Positions 6,283-10,838 of a stretch of DNA of 10,838 bases are shown here, in pieces. Origin of the DNA: Methanomassiliicoccaceae archaeon. Lineage in GTDB: Archaea; Thermoplasmatota; Thermoplasmata; Methanomassiliicoccales; Methanomethylophilaceae. Both the position numbers and the translations under genes were made by a program. Within the stretch, counting starts at the first letter, position 1. Every line of letters begins with the position of its first letter. The notes below the pieces were generated by a model that worked only from the letters and a program-made list of their open reading frames with translations, was not told where the DNA came from and ran no database searches. The DNA is taken from positions 1 to 10,838 of the forward strand of contig WRKA01000163.1 of NCBI GenBank assembly GCA_009778265.1. The letters run 5' to 3'.

Positions 6283-7197
6283 TTATAAATTTTTTAGCTT
6301 ATTTTTAACGTTCTTAGCTTTAATTATCTCTATATCGAATCCGTCGTCCAAATATTCCGCTGTTTTCTTCGATGCTTCGCCCATATAAACTACAATGTCT
6401 CCGTCCGCAACATATTTTTCATCTTGATACGGATCATAGAACCTGAAAGAATATCCGCTTAGTGCCGCTAATCTTATGGCGTCCTTTACTGGCTGCATTG
6501 CCATCATTCTTTTGCTTTTCTTGACCGCCTTTACAGGCTCCTCAACTATTTCGGTGTTCACACCTTTTGCGGACAGGTCGTCTGAAATAAAAAACACGGT
6601 AGGTTTTTGCAGATATGGAGTGTAGTCGATCTGATCGTCGTTGATCCATTTTATCTTTGATATTGCGGATACGTCGATATATGTGGCCTCGACAGAGAAA
6701 ACACCGTCCCATGCCTTTTCCAGATTCGGTTTTGTCAGTTGTCTGCCGTCCTCTTCTGCGTTGTACAGTTTCACATCTGTCAGAAAGGCAACGATGTCAG
6801 CATAGGATATGAGAGGATGGACCTCATCGCCATGACTTACCACAACTATGTCGCATGATTTCGTAAGCTCTCTCCAAGCGTATGTTTCTTTGGAAGAAAA
6901 AGCGTCAATGACCATCTTGCATTTCTCTTCTCGCCTGTATCTCCAATAATTCCATGCTGAAATATACGAGAACATCGGAGCCAGATTTCGTCGGAAAACC
7001 TCGGTTTTTACTTCATATGTGCCCGCCTTCTCTCCGCCCACCGTTACGGTCGGCATGTTTCCCGACGGCAACACTGCGAAACTGAAATGGACCTGAGCCA
7101 CATGTTTTGAGGTCCTATCGATTAGTTTCTGGGCGAAGGGGATCGCTCTTCTCATATCCAATTCCTCTTTGAGGATCGATGATGAATACAGAGACAT
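6283..7197 (-). CDS. C-terminal fragment of the frameshifted unrecognised gene
   Basis: This frame carries most of the protein (304 residues from the first in-frame ATG, though the frame is open from 7218 and that ATG is probably internal). Visible are a hydrophobic strand VHFSFAVLP (36-44), a second strand MVIDAF (95-100, Asp98), then DIVVVSHGDEVHPLISYADIVAFL in outline (116-139), holding His122, Asp124, Asp134 and, just after, Asp141. The ADIVAFLTD segment resembles the C-terminal 'ADl' element of DUF3800. The last 150 residues contain VFFISDD, a Lys-rich linker (KAVKKSKR) and a strand pair DGDIVVYMG, which I cannot place. No membrane segment or signal peptide is seen. Confidence 0.55.
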   Translation of the reverse strand: MSLYSSSILKEELDMRRAIPFAQKLIDRTSKHVAQVHFSFAVLPSGNMPTVTVGGEKAGTYEVKTEVFRRNLAPMFSYISAWNYWRYRREEKCKMVIDAFSSKETYAWRELTKSCDIVVVSHGDEVHPLISYADIVAFLTDVKLYNAEEDGRQLTKPNLEKAWDGVFSVEATYIDVSAISKIKWINDDQIDYTPYLQKPTVFFISDDLSAKGVNTEIVEEPVKAVKKSKRMMAMQPVKDAIRLAALSGYSFRFYDPYQDEKYVADGDIVVYMGEASKKTAEYLDDGFDIEIIKAKNVKNKLKNL

Positions 7198-7379
7198 CGG
7201 AGATTCGATCCCGATTCTTCACATACCTCCTTTGTGGCCCTTACATATGCTTCAACGAATGCATCATAATCGTCGATCACTACTCCTACTCCGAAAGGTG
7301 AATAGAATCCTCTTTCCTCGCCGTTTTCGAGTTTCTTCAATCTTTTGAAGTCTTTAGAATCAAATGCAACCCATCTCAT
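7152..7379 (-). CDS. N-terminal fragment of the frameshifted unrecognised gene
   Basis: The fragment has 75 residues, of which the first 57 appear native: MRWVAFDSKD, a Lys/Glu-rich helix, then YSPFGVGVVIDDYDAFVEAY. After the G run at 7210-7212 the frame continues for 18 residues of Cys/His/Arg/Ser-rich sequence (from SNLRCLC on) that looks like out-of-frame reading. The ATG at 7377-7379 has a TATA-like box about 22 bases upstream and no ribosome site, so it is a good leaderless start. If a short protein is really made it would lack most of the domain. Confidence 0.5.
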   Translation of the reverse strand: MRWVAFDSKDFKRLKKLENGEERGFYSPFGVGVVIDDYDAFVEAYVRATKEVCEESGSNLRCLCIHHRSSKRNWI

Positions 7380-7394
7380 AGTCCGATATAAGGG

Positions 7395-7406
7395 AATAAA
7401 TATTAA
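7395..7406 (-). promoter_or_regulatory. TATA-like box of the frameshifted gene
   Basis: On the minus strand TTAATATTTATT is centred about 22 bases before the ATG at 7379, near the spacing for a leaderless archaeal transcript. Confidence 0.45.
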
Positions 7407-7450
7407 CTCATTTCGACAAGGAACAAAGAATGCGTTTCGATATGCGAAAT

Positions 7451-7460
7451 GTTAATAATC
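7451..7460 (+). promoter_or_regulatory. TATA-like box of tRNA-Pro
   Basis: GTTAATAATC is centred about 29 bases before the first base of the mature tRNA, as expected for an archaeal tRNA promoter. Confidence 0.5.
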
Positions 7461-7484
7461 AATTCAACATGCTCGGATACCAAA

Positions 7485-7557
7485 GGGTCTGTGGGCTAGC
7501 TTGGTATACTTGCGGCTTTGGGAGCCGCTGACTCCGGTTCAAATCCGGACAGACCCA
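7485..7557 (+). tRNA. tRNA-Pro (anticodon UGG)
   Basis: The acceptor GGGTCTG (7485-7491) pairs perfectly with CAGACCC (7550-7556), followed by discriminator A at 7557. The anticodon stem GCGGC/GCCGC (7512-7516, 7524-7528) encloses the seven-base loop TTTGGGA with anticodon TGG at 7519-7521, reading proline CCN codons. The T arm has CCGG-TTCAAAT-CCGG (GGTTCAAATCC). The D loop contains TTGGTA. No intron is present, and the CCA end is not encoded and must be added. A T-tract follows at once. Confidence 0.97.
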
Positions 7558-7563
7558 TTTTTT
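7558..7563 (+). terminator. T-tract after tRNA-Pro
   Basis: Six T residues follow the discriminator base directly, a typical archaeal stop signal for a stable RNA. A second run of seven T lies at about 7581-7587. Confidence 0.55.
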
Positions 7564-7670
7564 ACATACTGACCGAACTGTTTTTTTCCTCGTTTGACGC
7601 ACGTCGATCATGATCTGGGACCATGCGGAAAGCAGTGACCGTGATCTGACCTCAGACAGTTTTTTAACCG

Positions 7671-7680
7671 CATAAATTAT
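7671..7680 (+). promoter_or_regulatory. TATA-like box of the QueG-like gene
   Basis: CATAAATTAT is centred about 27 bases before the ATG at 7703. The intervening sequence has no strong ribosome site, so a leaderless start is likely. Confidence 0.5.
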
Positions 7681-7702
7681 TGGTCCGAAGAGATGGTCTC
7701 AC

Positions 7703-8728
7703 ATGGATCGCGCGGCGGAAATAAGAGAGAAAGCGTTACAGCTGGGATTCAGTAAATGCGGCATAATAAAAGTGGATGCGGTAAAGGGATACAAGGACAG
7801 ATTGGATGAAAGGGTCGCCGCGTTCCCGCAATCCGTTCTCATGTACAGACGATTCTATCACTTTGCCGATGTCCGTCAGATGTTCCCTTGGGCCATGTCT
7901 CTTGTGGTATGCGTTCACGATCAGCGGAAGTACGAAATTCCGAAGGACCTGAAGGGACGTATCGGCAGAGCCTACCTGTTCGACGGCCGTAAGGACAAGA
8001 TGTCCGAGTCATATCGGGCCGGAGAAGAATTGGTGCGCTATATGGAAGGTCTCGGTATGAAGGTCGGATACGACAACGGATACGGCATAACCTCCCTGAG
8101 ATTCGCCGCGGAAAAGGCCGGTCTGGGGAGGATGAGAAGAAATAATTTCTTCTACACCGAGAACGGCCCGTGCAACAGCATCCTCGTCTATGCGATCGAC
8201 ACCGAATTAGAACTTATGGAGAACGACAGAACACAAGAATGTCCGGACAATTGCGGCAAATGCGTGAGCGCTTGCCCCACGGGTGCCCTTACCGGACCGT
8301 ACTCGCTGCAGCCTCTGCATTGCATATCGTTCATCACGTCGAAGAGCGGCGGCCTGGTGGAACTCGCCGGTAATCCTTTATCGGAAAAGATGGGCAACTG
8401 GGTGTACGGATGCGACGAATGTCAGACCGCGTGTCCGTTCGACCGCCATACCGGCGATGAAAAATTTCCGGGATTGGATCTCATGGCCGACAGCCTTTCG
8501 CTTGAAAAGATAATCGATATGGACGATGAATTCTATAAGAACGTCATTCAGCCGAAATTCTGGTATCTCGATCCGGATATGCTGTGGATCTGGAAGGTGA
8601 ACGCGCTGAACGCGATGAAAAATAATTATGATGAAAAATATGAACATTCCATCAAAAAATGCCTTAACGATCCGAACGAAAGGGTAAGCCGCATGGCCGG
8701 ATGGGTCTGCGAAAAGCTGCATATCTGA
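7703..8728 (+). CDS. Double 4Fe-4S cluster protein related to epoxyqueuosine reductase QueG (COG1600-like)
   Basis: The 341 residues resemble QueG and other double-cluster proteins related to reductive dehalogenases, in which a cobalamin-binding nitroreductase-like core is joined to a ferredoxin-like domain. Visible are SLRFAAEKAGLGRMRRNN (131-148), equivalent to the core 'aGLG..GkN' motif, then CPDNCGKCVSACP (180-192) and, after Cys207, CDECQTACP (237-245), which together give eight Cys for two 4Fe-4S clusters. The C-terminal 60 residues look helical and HEAT-like (KKCLNDPNERVSRMAGWV), as in QueG. Archaea normally make archaeosine rather than queuosine, so the substrate is uncertain; a redox role on another corrinoid or cofactor substrate is possible. 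The queuosine-specific VDTAP element is not recognisable (YDNGYGIT instead). No operon partner is nearby. Confidence 0.82.
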   Translation: MDRAAEIREKALQLGFSKCGIIKVDAVKGYKDRLDERVAAFPQSVLMYRRFYHFADVRQMFPWAMSLVVCVHDQRKYEIPKDLKGRIGRAYLFDGRKDKMSESYRAGEELVRYMEGLGMKVGYDNGYGITSLRFAAEKAGLGRMRRNNFFYTENGPCNSILVYAIDTELELMENDRTQECPDNCGKCVSACPTGALTGPYSLQPLHCISFITSKSGGLVELAGNPLSEKMGNWVYGCDECQTACPFDRHTGDEKFPGLDLMADSLSLEKIIDMDDEFYKNVIQPKFWYLDPDMLWIWKVNALNAMKNNYDEKYEHSIKKCLNDPNERVSRMAGWVCEKLHI

Positions 8729-8758
8729 GATCGCAGCCGTTCCGTAACACCAGATTGA

Positions 8759-8798
8759 AAAATGGGCACAGAAACGTTCAAATGTCCGTCCCCATTTT
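8759..8798. repeat. Inverted repeat after the QueG-like gene
   Basis: AAAATGGG (8759-8766) and CCCATTTT (8791-8798) are perfect complements around a 24-base loop, inside which ACA (8768-8770) and TGT can add a few pairs. The 3' arm ends in TTTT. It may act as a terminator for the QueG-like gene or as a leader structure of the next small gene. Confidence 0.4.
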
Positions 8799-8831
8799 CG
8801 AAAACAGCGGAAACGTAAGGGAGCAGACATT

Positions 8832-9029
8832 ATGACCAAGTACAGATCGGAGATCCTTAAGGTATCATTTAAGATCGCAAAAGCATCCATCAACGAAGAA
8901 GAGCTGGCACAATTGGATGCCCTTATCGCCAATAGAGCGAAAGAAGGCTGGGAACTTGTCACATATGCGTTCATGGGCGACGAGGGGAGCTGGGGCAGAG
9001 GCATCCTGATCACGTTCAGAAAGGATTGA
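8832..9029 (+). CDS. DUF4177-like small protein
   Basis: The 65 residues match the general plan of DUF4177: an opening strand (YRSEILKVSFKI), a helix of the 'ee.a.LdaLia.ra' type, then the hallmark KEGWELVTYAF (37-47), a loop with GSWGRG and a final strand ILITFRKD. The family is a small alpha/beta fold of unknown function, usually cytosolic. The ribosome site AAGGGAG (8817-8823) lies eight bases before ATG 8832, supporting the start. No clear TATA box is seen in the 100 bases before it, so it could be read through from the QueG-like gene. Confidence 0.75.
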   Translation: MTKYRSEILKVSFKIAKASINEEELAQLDALIANRAKEGWELVTYAFMGDEGSWGRGILITFRKD

Positions 9030-9062
9030 TCGCCGTGCCTTGGACTTAAATATAGTATTCAC

Positions 9063-9070
9063 TTTAAATC
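9063..9070 (+). promoter_or_regulatory. TATA-like box of the zinc-ribbon gene
   Basis: TTTAAATC is centred about 27 bases before the ATG at 9093; a second candidate, CTTAAATATAG, lies at 9046-9056. No ribosome site precedes the start, so the message is probably leaderless. Confidence 0.45.
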
Positions 9071-9092
9071 ATGTTAATGTGTTCCCATTCTT

Positions 9093-9416
9093 ATGGTAAC
9101 GATAAACATCGGAACTAAGACCACAAAAAAGAGATCGACATCAAAGAAACCGAGCGCCCTGAAAACGGCCAACGATGTCACAAGACTGGCGAGCAATGTT
9201 CTTACCGTTGACAAGAAGGCAAGGGACGCAAAGGCGGCCAGGGCCAAGGACAAAGAGGCTAAAGCCGCCGCTGCAAAGGCGGCGCAACCTAAACCGGCCC
9301 CGCAGACCGGAGAACAACCGCAGCAGCCCGCTCTGAAGAGAATATGTCCGAACTGCGGCAACATCGATGTTTCCGGAGCTGTGTTCTGTCCCGCGTGCGA
9401 CGCTAAGATGGAATGA
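9093..9416 (+). CDS. Basic Ala/Lys-rich protein with a C-terminal zinc ribbon
   Basis: This 107-residue protein has no name I recognise. Residues 1-50 are basic and Ser/Thr-rich (TKKRSTSKKPS, 10-20). Residues 46-66 form a highly charged Lys/Ala helix (KKARDAKAARAKDKEAKAAA), residues 67-81 are a Pro/Gln-rich linker, and the end is a zinc ribbon CPNC (85-88) with FCPAC (98-102). A basic tail plus a short C-terminal zinc ribbon would suit binding to nucleic acid or ribosomes; this is inference. The low-complexity helix will give misleading similarity hits. It sits between the DUF4177-like gene and the small membrane protein on the same strand. Confidence 0.75.
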   Translation: MVTINIGTKTTKKRSTSKKPSALKTANDVTRLASNVLTVDKKARDAKAARAKDKEAKAAAAKAAQPKPAPQTGEQPQQPALKRICPNCGNIDVSGAVFCPACDAKME

Positions 9417-9424
9417 ACCAATGA

Positions 9425-9432
9425 TTAATATT
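9425..9432 (+). promoter_or_regulatory. TATA-like box of the small membrane protein gene
   Basis: TTAATATT is centred about 25 bases before the ATG at 9453, the leaderless spacing, and lies just after the stop of the zinc-ribbon gene. Confidence 0.45.
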
Positions 9433-9452
9433 CAGAACGATCATTCATTAAC

Positions 9453-9719
9453 ATGGCTAGCAGCACCGGAAGCAGTTCAATCGACGCGAAGCGTATGCCG
9501 GGACTGATCATCATAGGTACGATATTCATCATCATCGGAATTATCCTTATTTTCTACGGTCTGTGGGACATGATCGCGGGATTGGTGGACGGGTCGCTGT
9601 GGGCGCTTAGGAAACTATTGATCGTCCTGATCGGCGCCGTACTCGCGGGGATCGGATCGATGATGGCGTTTGCGGGGATGTTCGGGGCGATCTTCGGAAG
9701 GAGACGCATCTTCGATTGA
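9453..9719 (+). CDS. Small membrane protein with two predicted helices
   Basis: The 88 residues have a polar Ser-rich head (ASSTGSSSIDAKR), a first hydrophobic segment at about 16-44 rich in Ile and Gly (including IIIGTIFIIIGIILIFYG), a short loop with LVDGSLWALRK, a second segment at about 54-82 (LLIVLIGAVLAGIG and onward) and a basic end GRRRIFD. The Arg cluster suggests the C-terminus is cytoplasmic. No family is recognised. The Gly spacing (GxxxG-like IIGTIF, AGIGSMMAFAG) could support helix packing or oligomers. It ends 54 bases before the convergent ATPase gene. Confidence 0.72.
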   Translation: MASSTGSSSIDAKRMPGLIIIGTIFIIIGIILIFYGLWDMIAGLVDGSLWALRKLLIVLIGAVLAGIGSMMAFAGMFGAIFGRRRIFD

Positions 9720-9773
9720 TACCGCGACCCATGGCATTGGCGGTTCACCGTTCTCAGCATCAGAACAGGAGGG

Positions 9774-10838
9774 TCAGAGGAACATGGACATGTATATCGG
9801 GATATAGGTCATCCCGCCCTCGACCCTTAGGTCCTTGATGTATAAAACGTAGGGTTGTCCGATACGTTTCCCGTATTTTTCCAAGAATCTGTCCAATGAC
9901 GAATGTCTGTTGTATCTCGAGGACTTCACCTCCACAGGACATATCTTACCTTCTCTCATTATAAGGAAGTCGATCTCGATCGCTTTCTCGATCGCTTTCT
10001 CACCGGTCTCCGGATCCTCTTTGCAGTTCTTGCTTTTGGAATAGAAGAACAGTTTGTGTCTGTTCGCTCTGAGGGCCTGGGTGACGGCGTTCTCCATGAG
10101 CATGCCTTCATTGATGTTCATCTTATCGAGCAGTATCGATCTGTAGAGCGTGTTCTCAGCATAGTCCTTATCGAACAGAGCGTGAGTTACAAGCAGCCCA
10201 GTGTCGGCCATGTAGCACTTCTGCGTAGTTTCATCGAGATTCATGGATAATCCGACGGAAGGATCTGTGGAATTGAAGCACTGATTGATGATCATTCCCT
10301 CCGCCAGCCACATGAACGCATCTTTGTAAGTGCGCAATCTGGCGTTCTTACCCAGAGAGGACAATGTGAACTTTTTCTCTTTTTTGGACAGCTGCGACGG
10401 TATCCTGTCGAATAACGACAGCACTTTGCTCTCGTAACCGGCGGCGAATTTCGTTATGTCGTCCCTGTAAAGGTCCAAAATGGATCTCTTGATCAGATCT
10501 GCCGCGGCGAAATCCTTCGTTTCGGCATATTTCGATACCACTCCCGGCATGCCTCCCACGAGCATGTATTCTCTGAAGCGGTTCATCATGTTCTTGTGGA
10601 TCCGGTCGCCGACCTGCCTTCTGTTCCTGAAACACGTCTCCAGGTATTCCGCTGATGTCTTATCTCCCATGGCCCACAAAAATTCCTCAAAATCCAATGG
10701 GTTCAAGGTGAACCGAACCTCTTCCGAAGGAATGAGAATGTCCTTGATATTCGCTTTTATCGAGAGGAGCGACCCGGTCTCGATGTAATCGTATCTTCCG
10801 TCGGCAACCAGCGTTTTGATCCTTTGTCTGGCAAGCGG
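9774..10838 (-). CDS. AAA_14/DUF4143 family ATPase, C-terminal part (gene continues past the window)
   Basis: The frame is open to base 10838, so 354 residues of the C-terminal side are visible; an apparent TTG start at 10706 is internal and should not be used. The first visible residues include YIETGSLLSI and ILIPSEEVRFTLNPLDFEEFLWA, the end of the AAA_14 ATPase domain; Walker A and B lie outside. Next are a winged-helix-like middle region with REYMLVGGMPGVV and the DUF4143 part ending in LFFYSKSK, EIDFLI and ICPVEVKSS, the E...D...ExK arrangement of a PD-(D/E)XK nuclease-like fold. Members are abundant, multi-copy and poorly understood in gut and host-associated prokaryotes. A 12-base tandem repeat at 9975-10001 gives an extra EKAI just before EIDFLI. 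Confidence 0.9.
   Translation of the reverse strand, partial: PLARQRIKTLVADGRYDYIETGSLLSIKANIKDILIPSEEVRFTLNPLDFEEFLWAMGDKTSAEYLETCFRNRRQVGDRIHKNMMNRFREYMLVGGMPGVVSKYAETKDFAAADLIKRSILDLYRDDITKFAAGYESKVLSLFDRIPSQLSKKEKKFTLSSLGKNARLRTYKDAFMWLAEGMIINQCFNSTDPSVGLSMNLDETTQKCYMADTGLLVTHALFDKDYAENTLYRSILLDKMNINEGMLMENAVTQALRANRHKLFFYSKSKNCKEDPETGEKAIEKAIEIDFLIMREGKICPVEVKSSRYNRHSSLDRFLEKYGKRIGQPYVLYIKDLRVEGGMTYIPIYMSMFL
9975..10001. repeat. 12-bp tandem repeat inside the ATPase gene
   Basis: CTCGATCGCTTT occurs twice in succession (9975-9986 and 9987-9998), followed by a third partial CTC. In frame it encodes EKAIEKAIE directly before the conserved EIDFLI strand, so the copy number can change by four residues without a frameshift. 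Confidence 0.7.

Larger units (their letters stand above)
6283..7379 (-). pseudogene. Unrecognised gene split by a single-base frameshift; possible RNase H-like/DUF3800-like protein
   Basis: Two overlapping minus-strand frames fit together as one protein of about 365 residues if one G is restored to the GGG run at 7210-7212 (CCC on the plus strand). The join then reads ...EVCEESG-IESPMSLYSS..., whereas the first frame otherwise ends in a Cys/His/Arg-rich tail unlike its preceding sequence. The whole shows an Asp-bearing first strand (VAFDSKD), a hydrophobic FGVGVVIDDY strand and later acidic positions, which loosely recall RNase H-like DUF3800 proteins; this is weak. The gene is more AT-rich than its neighbours and stands alone with its own promoter, hinting at acquisition. 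A true mutation and an assembly indel in a short G run are both possible; no classical slippery heptamer is present. Confidence 0.6.

Noticed and set aside
7200-7220. Programmed -1 ribosomal frameshifting in the broken gene
   Set aside because: The site reads TCG GGA TCG in the first frame, which is not a slippery heptamer, and no clear downstream structure was found; a one-base indel is simpler.
6104-7557. A tRNA-targeted integrative element with attachment repeats
   Set aside because: No second copy of the tRNA-Pro 3' end, integrase or other mobile gene is visible in the window.
9750-9766. GTTCT/AGAAC hairpin between the convergent membrane protein and ATPase genes as a terminator
   Set aside because: The stem has only five base pairs and lacks a T-tract on either strand; too weak to call.
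10704-10706. TTG as the start of the ATPase gene
   Set aside because: The frame continues upstream to the window edge with conserved family sequence (GSLLSI, ILIPSEE), so the TTG is an internal codon.
1-10838. CRISPR arrays, insertion sequences, or a multi-gene defence island
   Set aside because: No regularly spaced repeats, transposases, cas genes or recognisable defence operon were found; the ATPase family alone is not diagnostic.

Overview
The window reads as archaeal chromosome, most likely class Thermoplasmata and possibly Methanomassiliicoccales. The evidence is a Thermoplasma-like 5S rRNA end, isopentenyl phosphate kinase, a type 2 IPP isomerase, a short archaeal-type GGPP synthase, RadB, a free-standing Bud32 kinase, a tRNA gene without an encoded CCA, and TATA-like boxes about 22-30 bases before many starts, as expected for leaderless transcripts. 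The order-level assignment is inference; no methanogenesis gene is present to settle it.

Layout. Bases 1-85 are the 3' part of a 5S rRNA cut by the window edge, followed by a T-tract. A gene-free stretch (91-305) holds a GC-rich imperfect hairpin and the promoter of a plus-strand operon: ipk (306-1076), fni (1073-2125) and idsA (2122-3111), each joined by an ATGA overlap. Together these take isopentenyl phosphate to IPP, DMAPP and then C20 GGPP for archaeal ether lipids. Tail to tail with idsA is a minus-strand group: an AIM24/TIGR00266 protein (4126-4803), a two-helix membrane protein (3807-4121) and radB (3108-3764). A divergent promoter region separates it from a plus-strand pair, bud32 (4932-5555) and an XTP/dITP pyrophosphatase (5552-6103), again joined by ATGA.

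From about 6104 to 7484 the sequence turns AT-rich. It carries one minus-strand gene (6283-7379) split by a single-base frameshift at a G run. I do not recognise it firmly; it has faint RNase H-like/DUF3800-like features. A complete tRNA-Pro(UGG) gene follows (7485-7557), then a gene-free stretch and a double 4Fe-4S cluster protein related to epoxyqueuosine reductase QueG (7703-8728). Three small plus-strand genes come next: a DUF4177-like protein, a basic Ala/Lys-rich zinc-ribbon protein and a two-helix membrane protein. The window ends inside a minus-strand ATPase of the AAA_14/DUF4143 family whose N-terminal ATPase part lies beyond 10838.

Most of the window is housekeeping. The points most worth a second look are the hairpin region between 5S and ipk, the frameshifted orphan gene on its AT-rich patch beside the tRNA, the QueG-like protein in an archaeon, and the Bud32 with DMS in place of DFG. 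I saw no CRISPR array, transposase, integrase or recognisable defence operon.
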